Below are positions 17,478-28,054 of a stretch of DNA of 64,000 bases, piece after piece. The position numbers and the translations under genes are program-made. How positions within the stretch are numbered: the stretch's first letter is position 1; every line of letters begins with the position of its first letter. A model generated the notes under the pieces. That model was not told the DNA's origin. It made no database searches and saw only the letters and a list, made by a program, of their open reading frames with translations. Origin of the DNA: Burkholderia lata (GTDB taxonomy: Bacteria; Pseudomonadota; Gammaproteobacteria; Burkholderiales; Burkholderiaceae); contig NC_007510.1 in the NCBI RefSeq assembly GCF_000012945.1, positions 1,674,001-1,738,000 on the forward strand, read 5' to 3'.

Positions 17478-18272
17478 TTACTTGATCGGCTTCGTCACGT
17501 CGATGCCGAACCACTTGTCCGAAATCTTCGTGAAGGTGCCGTCGGCTTCGAGTTGCGCCATTGCGTCGTCGATTGCCTTCTGGAATTTCGGGTTGCCCTT
17601 CTTGAACGGGATGCCCGACGGGTTCGCCGAGCCGACGTTCGCGCCCGGGCGCAGCGGCAGCTGCGAATTCTTCGTCAGGTACGCGAGCATCAGGCGGTCG
17701 TTGAGCGCCGCGTCGAGACGGCCGGCCGCGAGGTCGCGCAGGTACTCGGGGGCGCCCGGGTACGTCTTCACGTCGATGCCCGGCACCGACTTCGCCATGT
17801 CCATGTAGTTCGTGCCGAGCGCGACGCCGAGCTTCTTGCCTTTCAGGTCTTCAAGCGACTTGAACTGGCGCGTGTCGTCGTTGCGCTGGATCAGCTGCGC
17901 GGACGAATACGTGTACGCCGGCGAGAAGTCGAGCGTTTCCTTGCGCTTGTCGGTGATGCCGACCTGGTTGGCGATCACGTCGAACTTGCCTGCCTGCAGG
18001 CCCGCGATGATGCCGCTCCATTCGGTCGTCACGAATTCGGCCTTCACGCCGAGCTTGGCGGCCACGGCCTTCGCGATGTCGACGTCGAAGCCGACGAGTT
18101 CGCCTTGCGGGTTCTTCGAGTTGAACGGCGGGAACGTGCCTTCGAGCCCGACCCGCAGCGTGCCGCGTTGTTTCACCTGGTCGAGGAGGTCGGCCGCATG
18201 CGCGGTGGCGGCAGCGAACGACGTGCCGATCAGGCCGGCAACCAGCAGCTTCTTCAGCAGCGCAATCTTCAT
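17478..18272 (-). CDS. Polar amino acid ABC binding protein, L-cystine type (TcyJ/FliY family)
   Basis: A 264-residue periplasmic protein. MKIALLKKLLVAGLIGTSFA is the signal peptide, cut after AHA. The mature protein has the SBP_bac_3 features LRVGLEGTFPPF, LVGFDVDIAKAVAAKLG, FDVIANQVGITDKRKETLDFS and GIPFKKGN. It binds a polar amino acid, most likely cystine, for the permease downstream. The start at 18272 follows AAGGAAA; an upstream in-frame extension would hide the signal peptide. Confidence 0.9.
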   Translation of the reverse strand: MKIALLKKLLVAGLIGTSFAAATAHAADLLDQVKQRGTLRVGLEGTFPPFNSKNPQGELVGFDVDIAKAVAAKLGVKAEFVTTEWSGIIAGLQAGKFDVIANQVGITDKRKETLDFSPAYTYSSAQLIQRNDDTRQFKSLEDLKGKKLGVALGTNYMDMAKSVPGIDVKTYPGAPEYLRDLAAGRLDAALNDRLMLAYLTKNSQLPLRPGANVGSANPSGIPFKKGNPKFQKAIDDAMAQLEADGTFTKISDKWFGIDVTKPIK

Positions 18273-18372
18273 CGTGTGTTTCCTTGCCCTGTCCGGGTCA
18301 TTGATTCTGATAACGGGGTCGATGATAGCAAAAACGCAATCGACCACTAAATACCGTTTGTTTATGCCTATA

Positions 18373-19410
18373 TTACGCGGTGCGTTCGCGAGCGATGGCC
18401 TTCACGCATTCCGAGACGAGCGCGGGGCCGCGATAGATGAAGCCCGTATAGAGCTGCACGAGCGCCGCGCCGGCCGCGAGCTTGGCCCGGGCATCCTCAC
18501 CCGAGAAAATGCCGCCGACCCCGATGATCGGCACTTCGCTGCCGACTTCGGCGTGCAGCTTGCGGATCACCTCGTTCGACGCGTCGAACACGGGGCGGCC
18601 GGACAGGCCGCCGGCTTCGTCCGCATGCGGCAGGCCCTGGACGGCCGCGCGCGACAGCGTCGTGTTGGTGGCGATGACCGCCTCGATCTTGTGGCGCAGC
18701 AGCGTGTCGCCGATTTCCTTGACCTGTTCGTCGTCGAGATCGGGCGCGATCTTCAGCGCGAGCGGCACGAGCTTGCCGTGCAGGTCCGCGAGGCGCTGCT
18801 GCTTGTCCTTCAGCGCCGCGAGCAGCGCGTCGAGCTCGCCCGCGCCCTGCAGCTGGCGCAGGTTCTTCGTATTCGGCGACGAGATGTTGATCGTCACGTA
18901 GCTCGCGAACGGGTACACGCGCTCGAGGCAGTACAGGTAGTCCTCGGCAGCGCGCTCGATCGGCGTATCGGCGTTCTTGCCGATGTTCAGGCCGAGGATG
19001 CCGCGATAGCGGGCGGCCTGGACGTTCTTCACGAACTGGTCGACGCCGTGGTTGTTGAAGCCCATCCGGTTGATCAGCGCTTCGGCCTGCGGCAGGCGGA
19101 ACATCCGCGGGCGCGGGTTGCCGGGCTGCGCGCGCGGCGTGACCGTACCGACCTCGATGAAGCCGAAACCGAGCGCCGCAAGGCCGTCGATGGCCGCGCC
19201 GTCCTTGTCGAGGCCGGCCGCGAGGCCGACCGGGTTGCGGAACGTGAGCCCCATCACGGTGCGCGGCGCGTCGGGCACGCGGGCCGACAGCGCGCAGGCA
19301 AGGCCCGTACGGCCGGCCGCGCCGAGCGCGCGCAGCGTGAGGTGGTGAGCGTCTTCCGCATCCATCTTGAACAGGGATGCGCGGGCCAGCGGATAGAGGG
19401 AACTGAACAC
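18373..19410 (-). CDS. pyrD: Dihydroorotate dehydrogenase (quinone), class 2
   Basis: A 345-residue membrane-associated flavoenzyme that oxidises dihydroorotate to orotate and reduces ubiquinone, the fourth step of pyrimidine synthesis. The N-terminal helical segment for membrane and quinone contact ([23 protein letters not shown]) marks class 2. FMN and substrate motifs include [32 protein letters not shown] and [12 protein letters not shown] take GTG at 19410 as start, giving the usual length; a TTG at 19443 adds eleven residues without a better ribosome-binding site. It follows bpt on the same strand. Confidence 0.93.
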   Translation of the reverse strand: MFSSLYPLARASLFKMDAEDAHHLTLRALGAAGRTGLACALSARVPDAPRTVMGLTFRNPVGLAAGLDKDGAAIDGLAALGFGFIEVGTVTPRAQPGNPRPRMFRLPQAEALINRMGFNNHGVDQFVKNVQAARYRGILGLNIGKNADTPIERAAEDYLYCLERVYPFASYVTINISSPNTKNLRQLQGAGELDALLAALKDKQQRLADLHGKLVPLALKIAPDLDDEQVKEIGDTLLRHKIEAVIATNTTLSRAAVQGLPHADEAGGLSGRPVFDASNEVIRKLHAEVGSEVPIIGVGGIFSGEDARAKLAAGAALVQLYTGFIYRGPALVSECVKAIARERTA

Positions 19411-19508
19411 GGGAATTGGGCGGACAGCCGGAATGAATGACAACCCGCTATTTTACCGGGAGTTGGGCGGCAGGGGCGCGCTTCGCTTCGTCATCCCCGC
19501 GGCGCGCG

Positions 19509-20339
19509 TCAGCCCGAGCCGGAATGCCCGCCCGGCAACGGTGCACGGGCCAGCGCCGCGTCGACGGGCGGCAAGTCGATCCGTTCCGGATCGAGTATCT
19601 TCCAGCGGCCGTCGATCAGCCCTTCGAGCGGGTGGAAGTTCGCCTTGTAGGCCATCTTCGGGCTCTCGCGGATCCAGTAGCCGAGGTACACGTAGGGCAG
19701 GCCGAGGCTCTTCGCCTGCTCGATCTGCCACAGGATGTTGTAAGTGCCGTAGCTCGTGTGCTGGTCGTCGGGCTCGAAGAACGTGTACACGGACGATAGC
19801 CCGTCGCCGAGGATGTCGATCATGCTGACCATGCGCAGCTTGCCGGGTTCGCCGCCCGGGGCGTCGAGGTCGCGGAATTCGACGAGGCGCGAGTTGATCC
19901 GGCTCTGCAGCAGGAATTGCTCGTACTGGTCGCGGCTGTCGCGGTCCATGCCGCCGCCCGCGTGGCGCGCCGACTGGTAGCGCATATAGAGCGCGTAGTG
20001 CTCTTCGTCGTAGTGCAGCGGCGAAACCGTCGCGACGAGCGTGCGGTGCCGTTTCCACATCCGGCGCTGCGTGCGTGACGGCGCGAATGCGTCGACGGGG
20101 ACGCGTACCGGCACGCAGGCACGGCAGCCGTCGCAGTACGGACGATACGTGAAGACGCCCGAGCGCCGGAAGCCGGCCTTGACGAGTTCGGTGTAGATGT
20201 CTGAATTGATCAGGTGGCTCGGCGTCGCGACTTGCGAGCGCGCGACGCGGCCGTCCAGATAGCTGCACGGATAGGGCGCCGTTGCATAGAATTGCAGCGC
20301 CGAAAGCGGTGAAAGCGGCAGCTCAGTCGGGTGAGTCAT
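19509..20339 (-). CDS. bpt: Aspartate/glutamate leucyl-tRNA-protein transferase
   Basis: A 276-residue N-end-rule enzyme that transfers leucine from Leu-tRNA to proteins starting with Asp or Glu, marking them for ClpS/ClpAP. The ATE-family N-terminal part has the cysteine pattern PYPCSYLDG and [12 protein letters not shown], and the C-terminal GNAT-like part has [10 protein letters not shown] and [13 protein letters not shown]. It is the bacterial (Bpt) type rather than eukaryotic ATE1, which uses arginine. It lies 33 bp downstream of aat, so the two leucyl transferases of the pathway are probably cotranscribed. Confidence 0.95.
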   Translation of the reverse strand: MTHPTELPLSPLSALQFYATAPYPCSYLDGRVARSQVATPSHLINSDIYTELVKAGFRRSGVFTYRPYCDGCRACVPVRVPVDAFAPSRTQRRMWKRHRTLVATVSPLHYDEEHYALYMRYQSARHAGGGMDRDSRDQYEQFLLQSRINSRLVEFRDLDAPGGEPGKLRMVSMIDILGDGLSSVYTFFEPDDQHTSYGTYNILWQIEQAKSLGLPYVYLGYWIRESPKMAYKANFHPLEGLIDGRWKILDPERIDLPPVDAALARAPLPGGHSGSG

Positions 20340-20372
20340 GGGCAGCTCTCGTTGCAGGGAGGGAGGGCCGCG

Positions 20373-21137
20373 CTAGCGCTCGATCCCGGAGGGGGCCGCC
20401 GCTTCGGCGCGGCCCGTCAGCGCGGCGAGCACGCGCTTGTCGAACTGCCACGGAATCGGCGGTTCGGCTACCGCGCTGCGCACGTGAGCGACAAAGGCCT
20501 TGCGTGCGATCTCGCGGCCGCCGAGCGACGCTAGATGCGACGTATTCTGCTGGCAGTCTATCATTTCCAGCCCCTGCTCGCGAAGGTGAGCGACGAGCGT
20601 GGCCAGCGCGATTTTCGATGCGTCGGTCGCGTCCGCATACATCGATTCGCCGAAAAACATCCGCCCGAACGACACGCCGTACAGGCCGCCGACGCGCCGC
20701 CCGTCGTGCCACGTTTCGATGCTGTGCGCGTTGCCGGAGCGGTAGAGCGACGTGTACGCGTCGATGATTTCAGCCGTGATCCACGTACCGCGCTGCCCGC
20801 GGCGCGGCGCCTGCGCGCAGGCGCGCATCACGCCCGGAAAGTCGTGGTCGACGCGCACTTCCCATTCGGGCTCGCGCAGCACGCGCTTCAGTGTCTTGCG
20901 CAGCGAAGGCGACACCTTGAATTCGGCCGGCACGAGGATCATGCGCGGATCGGGGCTCCACCACAGCACGGGCTGGCCGTCCGAGTACCACGGGAAGATG
21001 CCGCGCAGGTAGGCGTCGATGAGGCGCGACGGCAGCAGGTCGGCGCTCGCGGCGAGCAGCCCGGGCGCGCCGGTCGCGGGACCGAGCGCGCGTTCGATGG
21101 GCGGAAACGGATCGTCCGGGCCGAGCCAGGGGACCAT
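20373..21137 (-). CDS. aat: Leucyl/phenylalanyl-tRNA-protein transferase
   Basis: A 254-residue enzyme that adds Leu or Phe from tRNA to N-terminal Arg or Lys, creating N-degrons. Conserved family blocks are all present: [58 protein letters not shown] and FFGESMY, and [14 protein letters not shown]. The start at 21137 gives [13 protein letters not shown], the expected N-terminus; the open frame before it is shadow sequence. It begins 12 bp after the NUDIX gene stop. Confidence 0.95.
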   Translation of the reverse strand: MVPWLGPDDPFPPIERALGPATGAPGLLAASADLLPSRLIDAYLRGIFPWYSDGQPVLWWSPDPRMILVPAEFKVSPSLRKTLKRVLREPEWEVRVDHDFPGVMRACAQAPRRGQRGTWITAEIIDAYTSLYRSGNAHSIETWHDGRRVGGLYGVSFGRMFFGESMYADATDASKIALATLVAHLREQGLEMIDCQQNTSHLASLGGREIARKAFVAHVRSAVAEPPIPWQFDKRVLAALTGRAEAAAPSGIER

Positions 21138-21148
21138 GGGGCGGGGGC

Positions 21149-21694
21149 TCAGCCGTTGCGCAGCGAGCGGAAGATATCGCCGGTGTGCACGCCGTAGTCG
21201 CCCGCGGCGCGATCGGCGAAGAAGAATCGCAGGGTCTGGCTGACGGTCGGGAACGCGATCTCGTCCCACGGGATGTCGGCTTCGTCGAACAGCTTCACTT
21301 CGAGGCTTTCCTCGCCGGCTTCGAACGCCGGATCGGTGAGCCGCGCGAGGTAGAACAGGTGGACCTGGTGCACGTGCGGCACGTTGAGCAGCGTGAACAG
21401 GTTCTGCACCTCGACGCGCGCGCCGGCTTCCTCGAGCGTTTCGCGTGCGGCAGCTTCAGCCGTCGTCTCGCCCATTTCCATGAAGCCCGCAGGCAGCGTC
21501 CAGAACCCGTAGCGCGGTTCGATCGCGCGGCGGCACAGCAGGATCTGATCGCCCCAGACCGGGACCGTGCCGACGACGTTGCGCGGATTCTGATAGTGGA
21601 TCGTGCCGCAGTGATCGCAGACGAAGCGCTCGCGGTTGTCGCCCGGAGGAATGCGCGCGATGACTTCGTGACCGCAGACGGAGCAGAATTTCAT
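21149..21694 (-). CDS. NUDIX hydrolase with N-terminal zinc ribbon
   Basis: A 181-residue protein. Residues 1-33 form a zinc ribbon with two CxxC pairs (CSVCG and CDHCG). The NUDIX box [22 protein letters not shown] follows at about residues 70-91 with the REx2EE metal-binding core intact. The zinc-ribbon layout resembles NudC-type NADH pyrophosphatases but the protein is shorter, so the nucleotide substrate is open. First gene of the probable NUDIX-aat-bpt operon, with pyrD further along. Confidence 0.9.
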   Translation of the reverse strand: MKFCSVCGHEVIARIPPGDNRERFVCDHCGTIHYQNPRNVVGTVPVWGDQILLCRRAIEPRYGFWTLPAGFMEMGETTAEAAARETLEEAGARVEVQNLFTLLNVPHVHQVHLFYLARLTDPAFEAGEESLEVKLFDEADIPWDEIAFPTVSQTLRFFFADRAAGDYGVHTGDIFRSLRNG

Positions 21695-21810
21695 GTCGAG
21701 TGGAAGGGACGAGGTGATGCGAGTGTATCACCGGGGCGCGGCATTCTTGAACGCCTGCGCGTGCAGGCCGCGTGTCGCGCGAAGCGGGGCGGGGAGTGCG
21801 ACGGAAAAAC

Positions 21811-21839
21811 AAAAAGCCCGGCACAGGGCCGGGCTTTTT
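21811..21839 (-). terminator. Terminator downstream of initiator tRNA
   Basis: Perfect 12-bp arms AAAAAGCCCGGC and GCCGGGCTTTTT around a 5-nt loop. Symmetric A and T runs allow it to work for either strand; here it follows the minus-strand tRNA. Confidence 0.85.
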
Positions 21840-21864
21840 GCGTAATTTGCGTAATTCTGGACGT

Positions 21865-21941
<77 letters not shown>

Positions 21942-22138
21942 TCCGTCGAAGAAATGAATTATAAGGAGTAACCCGCATGCGTGCAAGCGTTTTCTGACAA
22001 TTTCTTGTCGTTGCTTGTGGGGCCGGTACCGCGGGTGCGTGCGCTAGAATCGAGCGGTTTGTTTCGTTTATTCGGCAGCGGGGCCGTGCGCGATCGCTTC
22101 GGCGCTGTTGCGACTCTCATTACTGTATCGACGGATTC

Positions 22139-22636
22139 ATGGACATCGCTCACGATCTGCAATCGATCGGCGCGCAGGAACAGGCGCTTGTATTTCCCCA
22201 TTTCGACCCGGCCCGCGCGTGGGCGCTCGGCAACCGGATGCACGCGCTCGCGACGTCGCGCGGCCATGCGATCGCAATCGACATCGTCACGTTCGGCCAG
22301 CCGCTGTTCTACGCGGCGCTCGCAGGAGCCACGCCGGACAATGCCGACTGGGTGCGCCGCAAGCGCAACGTCGTCGCGCATTTCCGCCGCAGCTCGTACG
22401 CGATCGGCCTGCGCATGCAGCAGGCGGGCGCGACGCTTGCCGACAAGCACGGGCTGCCGATCGCCGAATATTCGCCGCATGGCGGCTCGTTCCCGCTGAC
22501 CGTCGCCGGTGCCGGCGTAATCGGCTCGATCACGGCGTCGGGGCTGCCGCAGCGCGCGGACCACGAATTCGTCGTCGAGGCGTTGTGTGCCGAGCTCGGC
22601 CACGACTACGCCGTGCTGGCCCTCGCCAGGAGCTGA
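22139..22636 (+). CDS. UPF0303 / GlcG-HbpS-like domain protein
   Basis: A 165-residue single-domain protein of the UPF0303 family, whose members are often labelled heme-degrading domain proteins because of distant similarity to HbpS. Seen here: [26 protein letters not shown], a [17 protein letters not shown] block and HGGSFPLTV near the C-terminus. No signal peptide or membrane segment. The biochemical role is not established. It overlaps neither neighbour and is followed by an SMR exporter after 3 bp, so the two are probably cotranscribed. Confidence 0.82.
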   Translation: MDIAHDLQSIGAQEQALVFPHFDPARAWALGNRMHALATSRGHAIAIDIVTFGQPLFYAALAGATPDNADWVRRKRNVVAHFRRSSYAIGLRMQQAGATLADKHGLPIAEYSPHGGSFPLTVAGAGVIGSITASGLPQRADHEFVVEALCAELGHDYAVLALARS

Positions 22637-22639
22637 GCG

Positions 22640-22978
22640 ATGCAACTGCCCGGTTACGCATGGCTCGCGATCGCGATCGTCGCGGAAGTGATCGGTACGT
22701 CGGCGCTGCGCGCGGCGGACGGTTTCACGCGCCTCTGGCCGTCGTTGCTGGTCGTCGCCGGCTACGGCATCGCGTTCTACTGCCTGTCGCTCACGTTGCG
22801 CACGATGCCCGTCGGCATCATCTATGCAGTCTGGTCGGGCGCGGGCATCGTGCTGATCACACTCGTCGCGATGCTGCTCTATCGCCAGGTGCCGGACCTG
22901 CCGGCCGTGATCGGCCTCGGCCTGATCGTCGCCGGCGTCGTGGTGTTGAACCTGTTTTCGAAGATGCAGGCGCACTGA
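22640..22978 (+). CDS. Small multidrug resistance (SMR) family transporter
   Basis: A 112-residue protein with four membrane helices. The essential helix-1 glutamate is present in [11 protein letters not shown] (Glu16), and the helix-3 signature is [12 protein letters not shown]. Proteins of this family act as antiparallel dimers and exchange protons for quaternary ammonium compounds, polyamines or guanidinium. It starts 3 bp after the UPF0303 gene stop. Confidence 0.9.
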   Translation: MQLPGYAWLAIAIVAEVIGTSALRAADGFTRLWPSLLVVAGYGIAFYCLSLTLRTMPVGIIYAVWSGAGIVLITLVAMLLYRQVPDLPAVIGLGLIVAGVVVLNLFSKMQAH

Positions 22979-23009
22979 GCGTGCGACTGCCATTTGCCGG
23001 ATGACCCTC

Positions 23010-24164
23010 ATGACCGATTCCACTTCCGCTGCCGTTTCCGCCGAATCCACTCAGCCCGATGTACGCGCGTATGTCGCGAACCGCATCGGCTTTCTCGAAC
23101 TGAACCGGCCGAAGGCGCTGAACGCGCTGTCGGTCGGCATGATCCGGCTGATGCAGCAGGCGCTCGACGCGTGGCGCGACGATCCCGAGGTCGTCGCGGT
23201 CGTCGTGCACAGCCCGCATCCGCGCGCGTTCTGCGCGGGCGGCGACGTGCGCTTCTTCCACGATGCGTGGCAGCGCGGCGACCGCGATGCGGTCGACACG
23301 TTCTTCATCGAGGAATACACGCTCAACCACACGATCTTCGCGTATCCGAAGCCCTATATCGCGCTGATGCACGGCGTCGTGATGGGCGGTGGCATGGGGA
23401 TTTCGCAGGCGGCGCGGCATACGGGCGGCCTGCGTGTCGTGACCGACTCGACGAAGATGGCGATGCCGGAAACGCGTATCGGCCTGTTCCCGGACGTCGG
23501 GATGAGCTGGTTCCTCGCGCGCACGCCGGGTGCGATCGGCCGCTATCTCGCGGTGACCGGCGCGACGCTCGACGCGGCCGGCGCGCTGTACGCGCAGCTC
23601 GCCGACGTCTATCTGCCCGATGCCGCACTGCCGGCGCTGCTCGATACGCTGCGCAGCGCGCGTATCGACAGCGGCGAGCAGGCCGTTGCGTGCGTGGCCG
23701 AGGCAGCCGCCGCGCACAAGGTCGTGCCGACCCCCGACACGTCGGCGCTGGCCGACGCGCGTACCGGGATCGACCGGCATTTCGCGCAGCCGGACATCGG
23801 CGCGATCCTCGCGTCGCTCGACGCCGACCAGGATTGCGCGGCCGTCGACGGATGGATCGAGAAGGCGACCCATGCGATGCGCGAACAGTTGTCGCCGTTG
23901 TCGATGGCCGTGTCGCTGGAAGTCGTCGAACGCGCACGCGGCGCAACGATGGCCGACTGCCTGCGGCGCGATCTCGATCTCACGCGCTCGACGTTCGCGC
24001 GCGGCGACGTGATCGAAGGCGTGCGCGCGCTGATCGTCGACAAGGACCACCAGCCGGTCTGGCGCTTCAAGTCGTCCGCCGATATCGATCGCGCGGACGT
24101 GCTCGCGATGTTCGACAGCCCGTGGGCGCCGGACACGCATCCGCTGCGGAATCTGCAGGACTGA
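23010..24164 (+). CDS. 3-hydroxyisobutyryl-CoA hydrolase (enoyl-CoA hydratase superfamily)
   Basis: A 384-residue protein of the crotonase fold in its longer ECH_2 form, which hydrolyses 3-hydroxyisobutyryl-CoA in valine degradation. Visible family blocks: RAFCAGGDVRFFHDAW (oxyanion hole), LMHGVVMGGGMGIS, and MPETRIGLFPDVGMSWFLARTPG. The GLFPDVG block and length near 380 residues separate it from ordinary enoyl-CoA hydratases. I place the start at 23010, nine bases after GGA; an ATG at 23001 is the alternative. A strong terminator follows at 24202. Confidence 0.87.
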   Translation: MTDSTSAAVSAESTQPDVRAYVANRIGFLELNRPKALNALSVGMIRLMQQALDAWRDDPEVVAVVVHSPHPRAFCAGGDVRFFHDAWQRGDRDAVDTFFIEEYTLNHTIFAYPKPYIALMHGVVMGGGMGISQAARHTGGLRVVTDSTKMAMPETRIGLFPDVGMSWFLARTPGAIGRYLAVTGATLDAAGALYAQLADVYLPDAALPALLDTLRSARIDSGEQAVACVAEAAAAHKVVPTPDTSALADARTGIDRHFAQPDIGAILASLDADQDCAAVDGWIEKATHAMREQLSPLSMAVSLEVVERARGATMADCLRRDLDLTRSTFARGDVIEGVRALIVDKDHQPVWRFKSSADIDRADVLAMFDSPWAPDTHPLRNLQD

Positions 24165-24201
24165 CGCCGGTCGGACTGACCGAAGCGCGAGCTGGAAACG
24201 A

Positions 24202-24231
24202 AAAGGCCGCCTGCACATGCAGGCGGCCTTT
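24202..24231. terminator. Bidirectional intrinsic terminator
   Basis: A 14-bp perfect stem (24202-24215 with 24218-24231) with A run before and T run after. It separates the convergent genes 23010-24164 and 24284-24712. Confidence 0.88.
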
Positions 24232-24283
24232 TTCATGGATGTCGACCGGTTTGGGGGCGACGAGCGTGGCGCTTGCGCCCGCG

Positions 24284-24712
24284 TTACTCGTCGCCTGCGT
24301 CGTCCGACATGAACGCACGCATGAACACGAGCGCGCCGAAGCCCCACACCGCGTTCGCCGCGAAGCCGGCCGCAAGCACGGGCATCATGTTGCCCGACGG
24401 CCAGATGCCGCGCAGCGGATCGATCGCGAATACGCGGGCGGCCGTCAGCACGATGCCGCCGAACACCAGCGCGCCGATCCACGAGGCTTCGCGTTCCGGC
24501 GAGACGCGCAGCAGCCACGCCATCGGGATCGCGCAGCACGCGCTGATCAGCGCATTCGCGACAAATTCAGGAATGCCGAGCGGCGCGAACGGCTGCGTGG
24601 AGAAGCCGGTTGCGGCGATCAGGTCGGCCGTATGAAGGAGTGCGAGCGTAGCTTCGCGGAAGAACAGGGCGGCCAGGAAGCCGGACAGGAATGGCAGGAT
24701 GACTTTCTGCAT
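24284..24712 (-). CDS. Small integral membrane protein of unknown function
   Basis: About 142 residues with four hydrophobic segments (KVILPFLSGFLAALFF, VANALISACCAIPMAWLL, GALVFGGIVLTAARVFAI, MMPVLAAGFAANAVWGFGALVF). It ends in an acidic tail DDAGDE. I do not recognise a characterised family. GTG at 24724 would add four residues; neither start has a clear ribosome-binding site. Confidence 0.75.
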   Translation of the reverse strand: MQKVILPFLSGFLAALFFREATLALLHTADLIAATGFSTQPFAPLGIPEFVANALISACCAIPMAWLLRVSPEREASWIGALVFGGIVLTAARVFAIDPLRGIWPSGNMMPVLAAGFAANAVWGFGALVFMRAFMSDDAGDE

Positions 24713-24724
24713 CGATGAGTGCAC

Positions 24725-25053
24725 CGCAGGCGCGCACGGCCGGGGCCGTCCGCGCGGAGTTATTCGGATAGGTGCGTCATTATAGGGCCCGCCCGCCGCG
24801 ATATTCGCTCCAGCGTCGTGCTAATCACGAAAGCGGAAAACCTAAGCTCAAAAAAATCGTTCCAAAGCCCTGCACCGATCCCTAGACTGATTTCCCAGAA
24901 ACAGCCGTGCAATCGCGTCCTCGCCCGCTGCACGGCCTGACCGGCGAGCCATCCCGATTCGAACGCACACCATGCATGCGCCGCTCATTCGCGACGCGAG
25001 CAGGGCGGTGTTTTTTCCAAATTCCGGCAAGGACAGTCAAGCAGGAGCAGCAG
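24725..25053. other. Divergent intergenic region upstream of ssuD
   Basis: Contains a TATAAT on the minus strand at 24779-24784 that may serve the small membrane protein gene, and the unresolved promoter of ssuDCB. No gene is seen. Confidence 0.45.
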
Positions 25054-26211
25054 ATGAATGTGTTCTGGTTTATCCCCACGCACGGCGACAGCCGCTATCT
25101 CGGTACGGCCGAAGGTGCGCGCGCCGCGGATTACGATTACTTCAAGCAGGTCGCGGTGGCGGCCGATACGCTCGGCTACGAGGGTGTGCTGCTGCCGACG
25201 GGCCGTTCCTGCGAGGATGCGTGGGTCGTTGCATCGAGCCTGATCCCGGCGACGCAGCGCCTGAAGTTCCTGGTCGCGATCCGTCCCGGCATCGCATCGC
25301 CGGGGCTGTCGGCGCGGATGGCCGCGACGTTCGACCGCCTGTCGGGTGGCCGCCTGCTGATCAACGTCGTGACGGGCGGCGATGCCGCCGAGCTCGAAGG
25401 TGACGGCCTGTTCGCGGATCACGACACGCGCTATGAAATTACCGACGACTTCCTGAACATCTGGCGCGGGCTGCTGTCCGCGTCGCACGACAACGGCGGG
25501 TTCGACTACATCGGCAAGCACTTGCAGTCGAAGGGCGGCAAGGCGCTTTATCCGCCCGTGCAGCGTCCGCATCCGCCGCTGTGGTTCGGCGGTTCGTCGC
25601 CGGCTGCGCATGAGATCGCGGCCGATCACATCGACACCTACCTGACCTGGGGCGAGCCGCCCGCTGCCGTTGCAAAGAAGATCGCCGATATTCGCGCCCG
25701 CGCGGAGGCACGGGGCCGCAAGATCAAGTTCGGTATTCGTCTGCACGTGATCGTGCGCGAGACCGAAGATGAAGCATGGCGCGACGCCGAGCGCCTGATC
25801 AGCCGCCTCGACGACGAAACCATCGCACGTGCGCAGAAGGCGTTCGCGAACATGGATTCGGAAGGCCAGCGCCGGATGGCCGCGCTGCACGGCGGCAAGC
25901 GCGGCGGCCGCGAGGCGCTCGAGGTGTATCCGAACCTGTGGGCAGGCGTCGGTCTCGTGCGCGGCGGCGCGGGCACCGCGCTCGTCGGCAATCCGGAGCA
26001 GGTCGCGGAGCGCATGCGCGAGTATGCGGATCTCGGTATCGAGACCTTCATCTTGTCCGGCTATCCGCACCTGGAAGAGTCGTACCGGTTCGCGGAACTC
26101 GTGTTCCCGCTGATCAAGGGCAACGGCGCGGCGAAGGCGACCGGCCCGCTGTCGGGCCCGTTCGGCGAGATCGTCGGCAACAGCTATCTGCCGAAAGCGG
26201 CCCAGAGCTGA
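25054..26211 (+). CDS. ssuD: FMNH2-dependent alkanesulfonate monooxygenase
   Basis: A 385-residue TIM-barrel flavin monooxygenase that splits alkanesulfonates to aldehyde and sulfite, releasing sulfur for cysteine synthesis. Diagnostic blocks: [58 protein letters not shown] in pieces, and [13 protein letters not shown]. The start at 25054 is preceded by GGAG and gives the expected N-terminus; an upstream open extension is rejected. First gene of ssuDCB(F). The partner NADPH:FMN reductase SsuE and the binding protein SsuA are not adjacent. Confidence 0.96.
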   Translation: MNVFWFIPTHGDSRYLGTAEGARAADYDYFKQVAVAADTLGYEGVLLPTGRSCEDAWVVASSLIPATQRLKFLVAIRPGIASPGLSARMAATFDRLSGGRLLINVVTGGDAAELEGDGLFADHDTRYEITDDFLNIWRGLLSASHDNGGFDYIGKHLQSKGGKALYPPVQRPHPPLWFGGSSPAAHEIAADHIDTYLTWGEPPAAVAKKIADIRARAEARGRKIKFGIRLHVIVRETEDEAWRDAERLISRLDDETIARAQKAFANMDSEGQRRMAALHGGKRGGREALEVYPNLWAGVGLVRGGAGTALVGNPEQVAERMREYADLGIETFILSGYPHLEESYRFAELVFPLIKGNGAAKATGPLSGPFGEIVGNSYLPKAAQS

Positions 26212-26228
26212 GCAACAGGAGGCCTGCG

Positions 26229-27041
26229 ATGACAACGAAAACGTCGACGACGGGCGCGGCCGTGGCCGCCCGCGCATGGCGCGGCGTCGCACCGTGGCTC
26301 GTGCCGCTTGCGCTGCTGGTGGCATGGGAAGTCGGTGCGCGCATCGGCTGGCTGTCGACCCGCGTGCTGCCCGAACCCGTGGCGGTCGTGCGAGCGGCCT
26401 GGTCGCTCGTGACGTCGGGTGAAATGTGGGCGAACGTGAAGGTCAGCACCTGGCGTGCGCTGTTCGGGTTCGCGATCGGCGGTGGCGTCGGTCTCGCGCT
26501 GGGGCTCGCGACCGGCTTGTCGAAGGCAGCCGAGGTCGCGCTCGATTCGACGATCCAGATGATCCGCAACATCCCGGCGCTCGCGATGATTCCGCTGGTG
26601 ATCCTGTGGTTCGGCATCGACGAGAAGGCGAAGCTGTTCCTCGTTGCGCTCGGGGTGTTCTTCCCGGTCTACATCAACACGTATCACGGGATCCGCTCGG
26701 TCGACGCGAACCTGATCGAGATGGCGAAGAGCTATGGCGTGCGCGGCTTTGCGCTGTACCGCGACGTGATCCTGCCCGGTGCGTTGCCGTCGATCCTTGT
26801 CGGCGTGCGCTTTGCGCTCGGGCTGATGTGGGTGATGCTGATCGTCGCGGAAACGATCTCCGCGCAATCGGGCATCGGCTACATGACGATGAACGCACGT
26901 GAATTCCTGCAAACCGACGTGGTGGTGGTCGGCATCCTGCTGTACGCGGTGCTCGGCAAGCTGGCCGACGTGCTGGCGAAATGGCTCGAGCGCGTGACGC
27001 TGCGCTGGCACCCCGCTTATCAATCAGGAGCAAAGGCATGA
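26229..27041 (+). CDS. ssuC: Aliphatic sulfonate ABC transporter permease
   Basis: A 270-residue inner-membrane permease with about six segments. The BPD_transp_1 loop is [35 protein letters not shown], with the EAA-type glycine in place. AGGAGG precedes the ATG. It lies 17 bp after ssuD and its stop overlaps the ssuB start by ATGA, so all are one transcript and translationally coupled. Confidence 0.95.
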   Translation: MTTKTSTTGAAVAARAWRGVAPWLVPLALLVAWEVGARIGWLSTRVLPEPVAVVRAAWSLVTSGEMWANVKVSTWRALFGFAIGGGVGLALGLATGLSKAAEVALDSTIQMIRNIPALAMIPLVILWFGIDEKAKLFLVALGVFFPVYINTYHGIRSVDANLIEMAKSYGVRGFALYRDVILPGALPSILVGVRFALGLMWVMLIVAETISAQSGIGYMTMNAREFLQTDVVVVGILLYAVLGKLADVLAKWLERVTLRWHPAYQSGAKA

Positions 27042-27997
27042 ATGCGACGACTTCGGCGGCCGCCTACGGCCTGCTCGCCGGCGCAGACCTCGAGGCCGAA
27101 CTGGCGCAGGCGCGTGTCGCGGACGGCGACGCGCGGGACGCGGCGGTCCTTGAACGTGACGGCAGTGCATCCGTCGTTCCGCTCGCGCGGCGACGGCCAG
27201 GCAGCCCGGTATCCGACGATGCAGTGACACTGTCGGGCGTCAGCAAGCGCTTCGGCGCACGCACGGTGCTCGACAACGTCGAGCTCGGCATCGCGCGCGG
27301 CAGCTTCGTCGCGATCGTCGGCCGTAGCGGCTGCGGGAAATCGACCCTGCTGCGCCTCGTTGCCGGGCTCGAGCAGCCGAGCAGCGGCGCGCTCGAGACG
27401 CGCGGCGAAGGTGGTGGCGAACTGGATACGCGGATCATGTACCAGGATGCGCGCCTGCTGCCGTGGAAGACCGTGCTGCAGAACGTGATGCTGGGCCTCG
27501 GGCGCGGCGCGCGCGACCAGGCACGCGCGGTGCTCGATGAAGTCGGCCTGCTGGAGCGTGCGAACGACTGGCCCGCGCAACTGTCGGGCGGCCAGCGGCA
27601 GCGTGTCGCACTGGCCCGCGCGCTCGTGCACCGGCCCCAACTGCTGTTGCTCGACGAGCCGCTCGGCGCGCTCGACGCGCTGACCCGCATCGAGATGCAT
27701 GCGCTGATCGAGCGGTTGTGGCGTGAGCACCGGTTCACCGCGCTCCTCGTCACGCACGATGTGCAGGAGGCCGTCGCGCTCGGCGACCGCATCCTGCTTA
27801 TCGAGCAGGGACGAGTGGCGCTGGATCAGCCGGTGCCGCTCGACCGGCCGCGCGCCCGTGCATCGGCGGCATTTGCGGCGCTGGAGGATCGCGTGCTGAA
27901 ACGCGTGCTCGCCGGCGGGCCCGGTGTGTCCGACCACGGCGCACCCCATGAGGCAGACAACGTTCGACCGGTCGGGCAGATCCGCTGGGCCGTTTAA
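27038..27997 (+). CDS. ssuB: Aliphatic sulfonate ABC transporter ATP-binding protein
   Basis: A 319-residue ATPase. The ABC domain begins near residue 65 ([16 protein letters not shown]); Walker [10 protein letters not shown], signature [15 protein letters not shown] and Walker [13 protein letters not shown] are intact. The first 60 residues are an extra variable extension ([20 protein letters not shown] and on) not needed for the ATPase fold and typical of some Burkholderia SsuB. ATGA overlap with ssuC. Confidence 0.95.
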   Translation: MNATTSAAAYGLLAGADLEAELAQARVADGDARDAAVLERDGSASVVPLARRRPGSPVSDDAVTLSGVSKRFGARTVLDNVELGIARGSFVAIVGRSGCGKSTLLRLVAGLEQPSSGALETRGEGGGELDTRIMYQDARLLPWKTVLQNVMLGLGRGARDQARAVLDEVGLLERANDWPAQLSGGQRQRVALARALVHRPQLLLLDEPLGALDALTRIEMHALIERLWREHRFTALLVTHDVQEAVALGDRILLIEQGRVALDQPVPLDRPRARASAAFAALEDRVLKRVLAGGPGVSDHGAPHEADNVRPVGQIRWAV

Positions 27998-28054
27998 ATC
28001 CGGGCGGCAGCGGCCGCCCGTTCTGAGATCTTTTTCTTCGGAGCGATCAACCTG

